DNA of 33,849 bases. Origin: an uncultured Oscillospiraceae bacterium (GTDB lineage: Bacteria > Bacillota > Clostridia > Oscillospirales > Acutalibacteraceae). Shown here piece by piece: positions 1-7,621 of this stretch (its first letter is position 1; each line of letters starts with the position of its first letter). The stretch lies in the NCBI GenBank assembly GCA_900550315.1, contig URRK01000003.1, forward strand, positions 1 through 33,849. Reading direction: 5' to 3'. Under the pieces are notes generated by a model, which was not told the DNA's origin, did not search any database, and saw nothing but the letters and a program-made list of their open reading frames with translations. The translations under genes and the position numbers were made by a program.

Positions 1-400
1 TGGTGCTTGTTTCCACATAGATTCCGTCGAATTTTTTCAGTGTTTTCACAAGACCCTTTCGTTTCGTCAAAAACTGCGAAAGCCATCCGCCGATTACAAC
101 ATAATGCAATTTTCTGCCTTTGAAAAAGTGTCGAAAAAAAGATAGCAAAGGTGCGTATATTCTCAATCCGTTTTGCGCCGGAAAAATCAGGATATTTCTA
201 CTGTTTTTCAGTGCATAAATTGTTTGAAACGGTGCTTTTATAAGCGTTTTCCATCCACCGTGTGTGTCAATTTTTAAAACCTGTTCCCATCCAAGCCTTT
301 TTTGCAATTCTTCGGTGATAACTTTTGTTTTTACAGTTTGCCCGTTCAGAAGGTTTTCTCTCGCTCCGAAGTGCCCAAGCACGCTTACTTTTACCGACAC
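1..400 (-). CDS. Glycosyltransferase, N-terminal part (runs off the window)
   Basis: This is a partial gene reading leftward off the window edge. Translation starts at a GTG whose complement is 398-400, preceded by AAGGGGTGA and lying 4 nt after the stop of the upstream glycosyltransferase. The product begins MSVKVSVLGHFGARENLLNG and continues with QTVKTKVITEELQKRLG. The early Gly-rich segment after a beta strand, followed by a polar helix, is the usual donor-sugar Rossmann entry of GT-B (GT4-like) glycosyltransferases. About 133 residues are visible and the catalytic C-terminal half is missing, so substrate cannot be judged. Its place at the end of a glycan operon supports a sugar-transfer role at the inner membrane. 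Family assignment is an inference; that it is a real coding region is well supported by frame, ribosome site and operon spacing. Confidence 0.6.
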   Translation of the reverse strand, partial: MSVKVSVLGHFGARENLLNGQTVKTKVITEELQKRLGWEQVLKIDTHGGWKTLIKAPFQTIYALKNSRNILIFPAQNGLRIYAPLLSFFRHFFKGRKLHYVVIGGWLSQFLTKRKGLVKTLKKFDGIYVETST

Positions 401-404
401 AAGG

Positions 405-1166
405 TCACCCCTTTACATATCGTAATTTTTTCCAGACACCCCAAAATAGATTTCTAATCGTTAGAACAGCAGACGTTACGACGTCTCTTTTTTCTGCCTC
501 ACGATATAGCTTGTAGTGCCATTTGATTAGTTTTGTGTATCCGTGATTGCTGATTGAACCGCTCCGTTTTCTATACTTTGCGAGCACTTCATCCAAAAGA
601 TAGCAATCCACTTTTTTACACACTTTTAGCCACAAAGCATAGTCGTTGTTCTTTTTGATGTCCTCTATCTGAATAAGTCCAACAAGTTTCGCATCATACA
701 TTACCGTTAGGCATCCCATCCAACAATAATTGTACATTCCGTGTTGGGTGATTTTTTCCGGACCTGTAACACTTCGCCCGTTTACTTTGGAATTTTCATC
801 TATTTCAGTGTAGTTTGTATAGGAAAAGTGGTAGTCGTTTTTCTCCATAAACGCAATCTGTTTTTCAAGCTTTTCAGGCAGCCACAAATCATCGCTGTCA
901 AGAAACGCGATCCACTTACCTTTGGCTTCTCGTAAAGCACGATTTCTGGATACCGCCGCTCCACTATTTTTTTCGTTTTTTATGTATTTGATTCGGTTGT
1001 CTGACAAAAACGACTTAACCACCTCATCGGTGCTGTCTGTTGAACAGTCATCAACAATGATCAATTCCCAATTTGTATAAGTCTGTTTTAACACCGATTG
1101 TATCGTTTCAGAAATATATTGTGCCGTATTGTACGACGGCATAATGATTGACACTAATTCATCCAC
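405..1166 (-). CDS. Family 2 glycosyltransferase
   Basis: GT2 (GT-A fold) enzyme that adds one sugar to a growing lipid-linked or surface glycan. The domain opens with VSIIMPSYNTAQYISETIQS, followed by the nucleotide-binding IIVDDCSTDST and the DXD-type metal site in AFLDSDDLWLPEKLEKQ. The protein is short for a bacterial GT2 but complete. I chose the GTG at 1166 because AAGAAGGTG lies 8 nt before it and the domain starts four residues later; an ATG at 1196 is in frame but has no visible ribosome site. The gene follows the sugar transferase at 1203-1907. Codon use here is plainer and more AT-rich than from 1203 onward, as expected when glycosyltransferases are exchanged within a glycan locus. 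Acceptor and donor sugars are unknown. Confidence 0.88.
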   Translation of the reverse strand: MDELVSIIMPSYNTAQYISETIQSVLKQTYTNWELIIVDDCSTDSTDEVVKSFLSDNRIKYIKNEKNSGAAVSRNRALREAKGKWIAFLDSDDLWLPEKLEKQIAFMEKNDYHFSYTNYTEIDENSKVNGRSVTGPEKITQHGMYNYCWMGCLTVMYDAKLVGLIQIEDIKKNNDYALWLKVCKKVDCYLLDEVLAKYRKRSGSISNHGYTKLIKWHYKLYREAEKRDVVTSAVLTIRNLFWGVWKKLRYVKG

Positions 1167-1202
1167 GCTTTTATCACCTTCTTTGCTTGAATGCATGAAA
1201 AA

Positions 1203-1907
1203 TCAAATATGCAACAACTCTCTTGCTTCTTTTTGCTTTTCATCATATGTAGCTTGATCAACTTTTCCTTCCATCATAAGCCAATCACCGTAATCCATAT
1301 CCGACACCGTTCCTTCGCGAACGGTGTCGTTTCTTTTGAGCACCTTACCTATTGTTTGAATAATAATTCTCAAATCGCCCAAAAAGGTAATGCCGCCGTC
1401 TACATATTGCAGGTCGTAGGCAAATTTTTGTTCCCAAGTAATGTTGTTGCGGCCGTTTACCTGCGCCAGCCCGGTTAAACCCGGGCGTACCTCGTGCCGG
1501 CGGCGCTGCTCGGGCGTCATAAAGGTCATATCCCGCACCAGCTGCGGCCGCGGCCCCACCACGGCAAGCTGGCCCCTTACAATATTAAGCAGGGAGGGCA
1601 GCTCATCTAACGACGAAGCGCGCAGCGCCTTACCAAAGCGACCCAGGCGAACCTCGTCGGGCAAAAGCTCGCCGTTTTGGTTGGTTTGGTTGCTCATGCT
1701 GCGAAATTTGCACAGCATAAAAATTTTGCCGTTTCGGCCCGGCCGCGGCTGCTTAAACAAAACCGGCGCCCCCAGCCGGCAGCGCACCAGCAGCGCCGTT
1801 ACCAGCATAACAGGGCTTAAAGCAACCAGCGCCAGCAGGGCCAGCAAAACATCTAACGGGGTTTTTATGTATTTTTCGTAAATTGTTTTTTGGTGTGTTG
1901 TATTCAT
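1203..1907 (-). CDS. Phosphoglycosyl transferase (bacterial sugar transferase, PglC/WcaJ type)
   Basis: Monotopic phosphoglycosyl transferase of the bacterial sugar transferase family (PF02397). These enzymes start glycan synthesis by moving a phosphosugar from a nucleotide sugar to undecaprenyl phosphate. At 234 residues it matches the small PglC-like core rather than the long WbaP form. Visible landmarks are the amphipathic start YEKYIKTPLD, the re-entrant membrane helix at about residues 18-41 with its Ser-Pro break (31-32), the PRPGRNGKIF strand, the catalytic Asp-Glu pair (101-102) in SSLDELPSLLNI, and GPRP at 118-121. It follows the aminotransferase gene by 6 nt. An aminotransferase next to a PglC-type enzyme is the arrangement of amino-sugar (bacillosamine-like) glycan pathways, so the first sugar is probably a 4-amino-4,6-dideoxy sugar; that part is inference. 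Confidence 0.92.
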   Translation of the reverse strand: MNTTHQKTIYEKYIKTPLDVLLALLALVALSPVMLVTALLVRCRLGAPVLFKQPRPGRNGKIFMLCKFRSMSNQTNQNGELLPDEVRLGRFGKALRASSLDELPSLLNIVRGQLAVVGPRPQLVRDMTFMTPEQRRRHEVRPGLTGLAQVNGRNNITWEQKFAYDLQYVDGGITFLGDLRIIIQTIGKVLKRNDTVREGTVSDMDYGDWLMMEGKVDQATYDEKQKEARELLHI

Positions 1908-1913
1908 TTTTAA

Positions 1914-3179
1914 TTACTCAAAACAGCGGCGAATCATCTCAATAATCACGCGCTGCTCCTCCGGCGTTAGTTTATTATCGCTCGGCAGGCACAGCCCGCG
2001 GCTAAAAATATCGGCCCCGCAATCGGCAACGCTGCCGGCTATGTAGGCGTTTGTTTTGGCGCGGCCCGAGCCGGTTTTGGTAATAAACTCGTGCATACGG
2101 TACATGGGCTGCAGGTGCATGGGTTTCCAAATGGGGCGGCCCTCGGCGTTAAAGCTTGCAAGGGTTTCTAAAATCTCGGTAGGGCAGGTTTTGCCCGGCT
2201 CTTTTACATAAAGCGCGTCTAAATCGCCCCGCACCTGCCGGCACATGGCGCCTTTTTCAATAATTAAGGCCGAAAGCCAGTAGTTGGGTTCGTCGCCCGG
2301 CAGCACGGGGTTTAGCTGCACCGGCAGACCCTTTAGCCCTTGGCGGTAGCGCTCGTAAACAGCCTTTTTTTGCGCAATGTGCGTTTTTAGGTACGGGTAT
2401 TGCCCCCGCACCACCCCGGCAATAACATTGCTCATGCGGTAGTTGTAGCCAACCTCCTCGTGCTGGTACCAGGGCGCGGCCTCCCTTGCCTGGGTAGACC
2501 ATTTGCGGGCCTGGTTGGCGTCCTGCAAACAATTGGTTAACAGGCAGCCGCCCGAGGAGCCGGTAATAATTTTATTGCCGTTGTAGCTAACGGCGGCGTA
2601 ATCGCCAAACGAGCCGCAGGGCTTACCGTTGTACACGGCGCCCAGGGCTTCGGCGGCATCCTCTATTAACAAGGCCCCGTGCTTTTGGCAAACCGCCTTA
2701 ATTTTTTGCACATTGCCCGAAAAGCCGTACAGCTCGGCGTAAACAACCAGCTTTACCTCGGGGTACAGCTCAAAGGCCTTTTCCAGCGCGGCGGGGTCCA
2801 TGCTCCAGCTGTTTTTACAGGTATCAATAAACACGGGGATTCCGCCCTCGTAAACCACCGGGTTTAAGGTGGCGGCAAAGGTAATATCGGTACAAAAAAC
2901 GCGCTTGCCGGCCAGCGCGCCGGTGCCGGCGGCAGGCCGGCCGTACAGCCGCTCGCCCGCCAGCTTTACGCAAAGGTGCAGCGCCGCCGTTCCGCAGGAA
3001 AGGGCCACTGCGTACTTACAGCCGCTTTGCTCGGCCGCCAAACGCTCTACCTCGTTAATATTTTCCCCAACCGTAGACATCCAGTTGGTTTGGTAGGCCT
3101 TGGTAATATATTGCAGCTCCTCCCCGTGCATGGTAGGGGAAGAAAGCCACACTTTTTTTTGGAACTTTTTAAAATTCAA
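1914..3179 (-). CDS. DegT/DnrJ/EryC1/StrS-family PLP aminotransferase
   Basis: Sugar aminotransferase that makes an amino sugar from a keto nucleotide sugar with PLP, usually using glutamate. Visible are the substrate-loop start PTMHGEELQYI, the phosphate-cup segment ALSCGTAALHL, the PLP-ring Asp region IEDAAEALGA, and the Schiff-base lysine in SYNGNKIITGSSGG (about residue 203). At about 420 residues it is slightly long for the family. The frame is open back to a GTG at 3200 that overlaps the helicase stop by 4 nt (GTGA). However, a GGAGG at 3188-3192 sits 8 nt before an in-frame TTG at 3179, so I take TTG as the start. Overlap with the helicase gene means the two are cotranscribed. It likely supplies the substrate for the sugar transferase at 1203-1907. 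Confidence 0.92.
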   Translation of the reverse strand: MNFKKFQKKVWLSSPTMHGEELQYITKAYQTNWMSTVGENINEVERLAAEQSGCKYAVALSCGTAALHLCVKLAGERLYGRPAAGTGALAGKRVFCTDITFAATLNPVVYEGGIPVFIDTCKNSWSMDPAALEKAFELYPEVKLVVYAELYGFSGNVQKIKAVCQKHGALLIEDAAEALGAVYNGKPCGSFGDYAAVSYNGNKIITGSSGGCLLTNCLQDANQARKWSTQAREAAPWYQHEEVGYNYRMSNVIAGVVRGQYPYLKTHIAQKKAVYERYRQGLKGLPVQLNPVLPGDEPNYWLSALIIEKGAMCRQVRGDLDALYVKEPGKTCPTEILETLASFNAEGRPIWKPMHLQPMYRMHEFITKTGSGRAKTNAYIAGSVADCGADIFSRGLCLPSDNKLTPEEQRVIIEMIRRCFE

Positions 3180-3196
3180 GAATTTTTCCTCCAAAT

Positions 3197-6013
3197 TCAC
3201 TTAAGCCTTGCATACACTCTATTGCTACAGGCAATTTCCGTCCTGTTTTCTGTGAATAGGCTGTTGCTCTGCCTTTCGGTTTTTGCACCGCTATTCCACA
3301 CCATGCCAATATCGTTTAAAGCTTTTATTTGCTCCGGGGTGATTTTAACCCTGGACTTTAGCCCGTTATACGCCCGGCGGTATTCGCTTAGCCACGACCC
3401 CAGCCCGTAGCCGTCCCGGCACTTGTAGCTTTGCCGCACCTCTAAATTTCCGCGTTCGGCAAAATAGGCCTTGGCGTAACGGTAACCCCGCTGCCAGCGG
3501 TTTTCCGGCGCCCATTCAAACTCAATGGCGTTTAGTTGCTTAATTTGTTTTGGGGTTAGTTCCCCAAGTTTATATTTCCGCCTTTGCACGGTGATCCACG
3601 CACTTAAAACATGCCCCGAACTGCCAATATAATCGGCCGGAACACGGTAATGCCCGTTCGTCTTAAAAAAGTCGGCTGCGTCGCGGTACAAAGTCTCCCA
3701 GTTTTGTTCGGTTTTGGAGCCGCATTGCTCCAAAGGCAGCCGCTGTAAAAGCTTAGCCTGCTCGGCAGTCAGCCGCCCGGCCTGCAGCTGCTTTTTTTGC
3801 ACCGCGAGCCACTTACCCAACCAAACGCCGTTTATAACCGCCTTTTGCGAAATGCAAACCGTGCCGTTTTTTTGGTAATAATCTTGCAGCAGCCGGTAAT
3901 TTTGCAGCCATTTTGATTGCCGGCTCCAGGTTATTCCGATTTTTTCAAGCCGCTCTTTTCTTTCGGGCTTTAAGGTGCCGGAGTAATAATATTTTTTTTG
4001 GTTTTGCACCCATTGGCCCAGGGTAAAGCCGGTTAGCGTTCGGTAGCCGGACGGAACAGCTAAATTGCCATTTTGTTGGTAGTAAAGCGTCGCCTCGTTA
4101 AACGCTTCCTGCCATTTGCGGTCGGCATTGGTATCCCAGTTCATGCCAATGGCGTTCAGGCGCTCAATTTGCTTTGCGGTTGGCGGCGTACCCTTTTGGG
4201 TAGCCCCGCTGTTTAAACTGCGTAACCGGCTGATCCAAGCTCCAAGGCGAACCCCGGAGGGAGAAATGTAATTTGACGGAACCAGCAAATTGCCGTGCTC
4301 CCGGTAATACCGCACTGCCTGCGCATAATTGTTTTCCCAATATAAATCAAGCACGGACCATACCATGCCAATAGATTCCAGCTGCTCTTTTCGTTGCGGC
4401 GTTAAATACTTGGGGTGCGCTCCGCAGCTTTCCCACGCTCTAAGGCTTGCCAGCCACGCCCCCAGCCGAAGCCCGTTTTCGGTAGTGTAGCGGCCGGGCA
4501 CATTCAGGTCGCCGTGCGCCGCATAATAATCCTTTGCCGCCTGAAAATTCAGCTCCCAGGTAAAGTCGGTGTACAGCTCCCAGCGCATGCCAATGCTGTT
4601 TAACTTTTTAATTTGATTGGCCGAAAGGCGCCCGACCTGCTGCCCTTTATAAATACTGCGCTGATTATTGATCCAGCTGCCCAAAGAATAGCCCTCGGCC
4701 GTTTTGTATCTTGCCGGAACCTCTAAGTTCCCGTTTTCTTTGTAATACTGCTCGGCGCAAGTATACATGGTGTTCCAGGAGGCGGTTAGCACATTTTCTA
4801 ACTTTTCAAACAGCTCCCGGCAATTTTTAACCTCGTCAATAACCTTAAAATGCTCGTTTACAATTTGGCCTGATTCCCCAAGGGAACGGTAATAGGCCGT
4901 TGCAATTTGCATTTCCTCCTCTATGGCGCCAATACTGTATAAATTCTCAATATTCAGTACCACATCAAAAATAACGGCATTGTTTTTTTGCCCGGTTGCC
5001 AGCGCCCGGCCAATTTGCTGCTTGTAAACAATGGGCGAAACCGTTGGCCGCAATAAAATAACCCCGCTAATGTCGTCAACATGAATTCCCTCGTTCAGCA
5101 TATCAATGCAGTACAAAAGTTTTAAATGCCTGCTGTCATCCTTTTTAAAAGCCGCAAAAGCTTTGCTTGTTTCCGGGTCGTTGGCGTAGGCTGTATACAC
5201 TTTTGGGCTACGGTCAATTTTAGAAAACCACCCGGCCGAAAGCTTAATCATTTCGCGCATATGCTCAATGTTTGCACAAAAAACAATGTACTTTCCTGCG
5301 CGGTCGGTAATATGTTTATTAAAAATATCCTCCAGCCCGTCGGCCTTTTCAAGCGCGCGGCGCAGGGCTTCTAAATAAGGCCCCGCTTTGTCCTGCACGG
5401 CACGGTTTTTAACCCCGGCAATTCTTTTTTGATATTTTTCCAGCTCTTTTTGGTACGAAAAAACAGAAAGCACATACTTCGGCGGATTTAAAATTCCCCT
5501 TACAATGGCTTCTCCCAAACTGATTTCGGACGCAATGTTCCCGTCAAACAATTCGTCGGCCATGTTTCTTTGACTATCAAGATACCGGATTGCCGTTGCA
5601 GATAACCCGAGAATAGGCGTTTTGGAATAAAGCTGCAAAAGCTTATTTACACCGGCCCCCCATTGCTCGGCACCGCAACGGTGAAATTCATCAAGAATAA
5701 TATAGTCCGGCTGAATGGCCGAAAGCTCGGCAGTAGAAAGATTCATCAGCTTGGCATAGGTGTAAAAGCTGAGGTTATTGGGCGTGTAGCCACCCGTAGT
5801 TTTTTTCAGGTTTTCCAACTGAGTTTTAAAAATATAATCGGACGGAGAAAGCCAGAAGATTTTTTTGCTCGGGTGATCTTCACACAGTTTAAACCCAATA
5901 AAAGATTTACCCGTGCCGGTAGGGTGAATCACCGCAGCCTTGCCCTTACTTTTTAACATAAAAACGGCTGAGTGATACGCAGCTTGATTGTGCTTAAACA
6001 ATTCAATATGCAT
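3197..6013 (-). CDS. DExH helicase with seven helicase-associated (HA) repeats
   Basis: This 938-residue superfamily 2 helicase/ATPase has Walker A HPTGTGKS (GTGKS at 33-37), motif II DEFH (108-111), SAT in GLSATAIR (138-140) and motif VI QQIGRALATG near 333. From about residue 410 to the C-terminus it carries seven tandem HA repeats (PF03457-like) of roughly 70 residues. Each follows the scheme W...YY...G-N-L-x-V-P...G-x-x-L-G-x-W...L-x-x-I-G-M-x-W. The fifth is degenerate. HA repeats are thought to bind nucleic acid; their exact role is not settled. The start ATG follows AAGGGG at 8 nt. The gene heads the glycan operon, overlaps the aminotransferase start, and lies 17 nt from the left inverted repeat of the invertible segment. 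A DNA/RNA helicase leading a sugar operon is unusual, and I cannot say what it acts on. Confidence 0.9.
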   Translation of the reverse strand: MHIELFKHNQAAYHSAVFMLKSKGKAAVIHPTGTGKSFIGFKLCEDHPSKKIFWLSPSDYIFKTQLENLKKTTGGYTPNNLSFYTYAKLMNLSTAELSAIQPDYIILDEFHRCGAEQWGAGVNKLLQLYSKTPILGLSATAIRYLDSQRNMADELFDGNIASEISLGEAIVRGILNPPKYVLSVFSYQKELEKYQKRIAGVKNRAVQDKAGPYLEALRRALEKADGLEDIFNKHITDRAGKYIVFCANIEHMREMIKLSAGWFSKIDRSPKVYTAYANDPETSKAFAAFKKDDSRHLKLLYCIDMLNEGIHVDDISGVILLRPTVSPIVYKQQIGRALATGQKNNAVIFDVVLNIENLYSIGAIEEEMQIATAYYRSLGESGQIVNEHFKVIDEVKNCRELFEKLENVLTASWNTMYTCAEQYYKENGNLEVPARYKTAEGYSLGSWINNQRSIYKGQQVGRLSANQIKKLNSIGMRWELYTDFTWELNFQAAKDYYAAHGDLNVPGRYTTENGLRLGAWLASLRAWESCGAHPKYLTPQRKEQLESIGMVWSVLDLYWENNYAQAVRYYREHGNLLVPSNYISPSGVRLGAWISRLRSLNSGATQKGTPPTAKQIERLNAIGMNWDTNADRKWQEAFNEATLYYQQNGNLAVPSGYRTLTGFTLGQWVQNQKKYYYSGTLKPERKERLEKIGITWSRQSKWLQNYRLLQDYYQKNGTVCISQKAVINGVWLGKWLAVQKKQLQAGRLTAEQAKLLQRLPLEQCGSKTEQNWETLYRDAADFFKTNGHYRVPADYIGSSGHVLSAWITVQRRKYKLGELTPKQIKQLNAIEFEWAPENRWQRGYRYAKAYFAERGNLEVRQSYKCRDGYGLGSWLSEYRRAYNGLKSRVKITPEQIKALNDIGMVWNSGAKTERQSNSLFTENRTEIACSNRVYARLK

Positions 6014-6029
6014 ATTCTCAGCCCCTTTT

Positions 6030-6055
6030 TGTAATGAAGTATCTTAATTTATTAC
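6030..6055 (+). repeat. Left 26-bp inverted repeat of the invertible segment
   Basis: The repeat starts TGTAATGAAGTATC and ends TTAATTTATTAC. Its exact reverse complement lies at 7438-7463. Identity stops cleanly at both edges: the outside flanks (CCCCTTTT against CACAAAAT) and the inside flanks differ. It lies between the promoter at 6104-6132 and the helicase ribosome site, which is where a crossover site of a promoter switch is expected. Confidence 0.9.
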
Positions 6056-6078
6056 CGCAACAACGCACAAAAATACTC

Positions 6079-6230
6079 AGTCAATCAATTTTTATGTACA
6101 AATATTATAATATAATTATGCGGTTTAGTCAATACAACCGCATATTTTTTTGGAATTTGCAGCGCAGCATTTGGTTTTTAAGACGGCCAAAACAGCTCCG
6201 CCGTTTATTCGCAGTCAAAAGTTTAGTCAA
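6079..6230 (+). repeat. AGTCAA repeats, left cluster (possible recombinase arm sites)
   Basis: AGTCAA occurs at 6079-6084, 6127-6132, 6213-6218 and 6225-6230, all in one orientation. The last two are 12 bp apart, about one helical turn. A matching pair lies at 7378-7395. Recombinases with an N-terminal arm-binding domain, such as Tn916 Int and lambda Int, bind short direct repeats away from the crossover site, so these may be arm sites. The copy at 6127-6132 is also the -35 box (TTGACT on the minus strand) of the outward promoter, so binding there could control it. Confidence 0.45.
6104..6132 (-). promoter_or_regulatory. Near-consensus promoter facing the helicase-glycan operon
   Basis: Read on the minus strand: TTGACT (6132-6127), a 17-bp spacer, TATAAT (6109-6104). 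Transcription would start near 6097, cross the left inverted repeat and reach the helicase start at 6013. It is the only strong promoter I find upstream of the operon, and it lies inside the invertible segment. Confidence 0.75.
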
Positions 6231-6250
6231 AAAGAAACGGAGAGAACACT

Positions 6251-7379
6251 ATGTCAAGAAAAGGCGAAAATATTTTTAAAAGAAAGGACGGGCGATGGGA
6301 AGCGCGGTATATTCACCACTATGAAAACGGCGTTGCCAAATACAGGTACCTTTACGCCGAATCTTACACCGCCGTTAAGAAAAAACGGCTTGCAGAACAA
6401 AGTAAAAATATAAATTTTTGCAACAAGCTTACCGGTAAAAGTCTTAGTTTTAAGGAGCTGGCAGATGAATGGCTTGAAAGTATAAAATGCAGGGTAAAGG
6501 AATCAACCTACACCAGGTATTACCGCATTGTTCGAGATTATTTGGAGCCGAATTTACCGTTACGTTCGCTGTCTGTGCTGCCAACTTCAGAAGTTCATGC
6601 GATATTTAACCGTTTTTTAAAAAGCGGCGGAAAAAGGCAAAAGGGACTGGCTCCCAAAACGGTTTCGGATATTTTTGGCGTATTTAGGCAAATTGTTAAA
6701 TACGGAAACGAAAATAAAGCACTGCAATTAAATTTAATGTCGTTTAAATATCCGGCCCACAGCAAAAAGCCCGTTACGGTGTTAGAATCCGAAAAGCTTT
6801 CAGCCCTTGAAAAAATTCTTATGAAATTTGAGGACCCCATGTGTTTAGGTCTGCTTATTACCCTTTTCAGCGGTATTCGAATCGGCGAGTTATGCGGTTT
6901 AAAATGGGGAGATATTAATTTTAAAAGCAAAACCTTTGCCGTTGAGCGAACCATAGAGCGAATTGCCGACCTTGACGGAGGCTCGGCAAAAAAAAACGAA
7001 GGTTATTATTAATACCCCTAAAACAGAAAATTCTTTTCGGGTTATTCCGTTACAAAGCTTTTTGGCGCAGGTTTTAAAAAAGTATAAAGCACCAAACAAT
7101 TGTTATGTATTAACCGGTACAACAGCCCACACTGAACCGCACCAGTATTATGTGCGCTACAAAAATTTTTTAAAAAGAAATAAGCTTGGCAATTACACCT
7201 TTCACGCCCTGCGCCACACCTTTGCAACCCGGTGCGTGGAATCGGGATTTGACGCCAAAGCCCTTTCGGAAATATTGGGTCACGCCAATGTTAACACAAC
7301 TCTTTCGGTTTACATACACCCTTCTATGCAGCAAAAAAAGGTTTTAATGGAAAAACTAATGCCAACAAGCATATCGTAG
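6251..7379 (+). pseudogene. Tyrosine recombinase, frameshifted at an A9 run (possibly slippage-restored)
   Basis: Tn916-Int/lambda-Int-type site-specific recombinase. The N-terminal 50 residues (NIFKRKDGRWEARYI) resemble the AP2-like arm-binding domain. A SAM-like core-binding domain follows (SFKELADEWLESIK). The catalytic half shows Arg in FSGIRIGELCGLKW, HALRHTFATR, LGHANVNTTLSVYIHP and the tyrosine nucleophile in the last. Frame 1 ends at 7012. At the run of nine A at 6988-6996, removing one A joins it to the frame ending at 7379 with an intact family sequence (KKTKVIINTPKTENSFRVIP). So this is a sequencing error, a real mutation, or expression by polymerase slippage. Start ATG follows CGGAGAG. 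It is the probable enzyme for the flanking 26-bp repeats. Confidence 0.85.
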
Positions 7380-7395
7380 TCAAAACAATAGTCAA
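7378..7395 (+). repeat. AGTCAA repeats, right pair (possible recombinase arm sites)
   Basis: Two AGTCAA copies lie at 7378-7383 and 7390-7395. The 12-bp period equals that of the pair at 6213-6230. They begin at the recombinase stop codon and end before the terminator. All six copies I noticed lie between the inverted repeats. Confidence 0.4.
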
Positions 7396-7400
7396 CCAAA

Positions 7401-7437
7401 GCCGCAAGTCCGTTTTACAGCGGACTGCGGCTTTTTT
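7401..7437 (+). terminator. Rho-independent terminator of the recombinase gene
   Basis: GCCGCAAGTCCG pairs with CGGACTGCGGC (one bulged A, 7-nt loop), followed by TTTTTT that runs into the right inverted repeat. After inversion this terminator would lie just upstream of the helicase and shield it from recombinase transcription. Confidence 0.85.
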
Positions 7438-7463
7438 GTAATAAATTAAGATACTTCATTACA
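7438..7463 (-). repeat. Right 26-bp inverted repeat of the invertible segment
   Basis: Exact reverse complement of 6030-6055, beginning GTAATAAATTAAG and ending ATACTTCATTACA. It begins directly after the T-run of the recombinase terminator and lies about 105 bp before the HipB-like promoter. Confidence 0.9.
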
Positions 7464-7483
7464 CACAAAATTAATGTTTCAGG

Positions 7484-7519
7484 CCCTCATAATCCGGCCG
7501 TACGGCCGGATTATGAGGG
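7484..7519. repeat. 36-bp perfect palindrome
   Basis: Arms CCCTCATAATCCGGCC and GGCCGGATTATGAGGG meet at a GTAC centre with no mismatch. It lies 21 bp outside the right inverted repeat and 50 bp upstream of the HipB-like -35 box. There is no proper T-run, so a simple terminator is not obvious (GTTTTT follows 8 bp later). It may be an operator, a protein-binding recombination accessory site or a transcription block between the two units. Confidence 0.8.
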
Positions 7520-7569
7520 TCATAGTTTTTAGGCGTACAAGCTTAAAACCCGGTAAGTCGGCAGCGCTA

Positions 7570-7598
7570 TTGACAAACGGTCGGTGCGCCGATATAAT
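7570..7598 (+). promoter_or_regulatory. Consensus promoter of the HipB/HipA-like operon
   Basis: TTGACA at 7570-7575, a 17-bp spacer and TATAAT at 7593-7598: an exact sigma-A consensus. Transcription would start near 7605, directly before AAGGAG (7607-7612), so the leader is only a few bases long. Such a strong promoter on a toxin-antitoxin-like operon usually implies repression by its own first gene product. Confidence 0.85.
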
Positions 7599-7621
7599 AT
7601 GAATATAAGGAGCTGATGATT

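Larger units (their letters stand above)
6030..7463. mobile_element. Putative invertible segment carrying its own tyrosine recombinase
   Basis: A 1,434-bp segment is bounded by 26-bp perfect inverted repeats (6030-6055 and 7438-7463). Inside lie a tyrosine recombinase gene, a terminator next to the right repeat and an outward-facing promoter next to the left repeat. Recombination between inverted sites would flip the segment. In the present orientation the promoter reads out into the helicase-glycan operon (on). Flipped, it would read toward the HipB/HipA pair, and the recombinase terminator would sit in front of the helicase (off). The alternative is a small inserted element with terminal inverted repeats; I see no target duplication next to the repeats. 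Inversion has not been shown. Confidence 0.65.

Noticed and set aside
1441..1881. Long plus-strand frame opposite the sugar transferase
   Set aside because: Arg/Ser-rich shadow of a clearly conserved gene on the other strand; no ribosome site.
2257..2532. 91-residue frame within the aminotransferase gene
   Set aside because: Same-strand shadow in another frame with Gly/Pro/Arg-rich composition.
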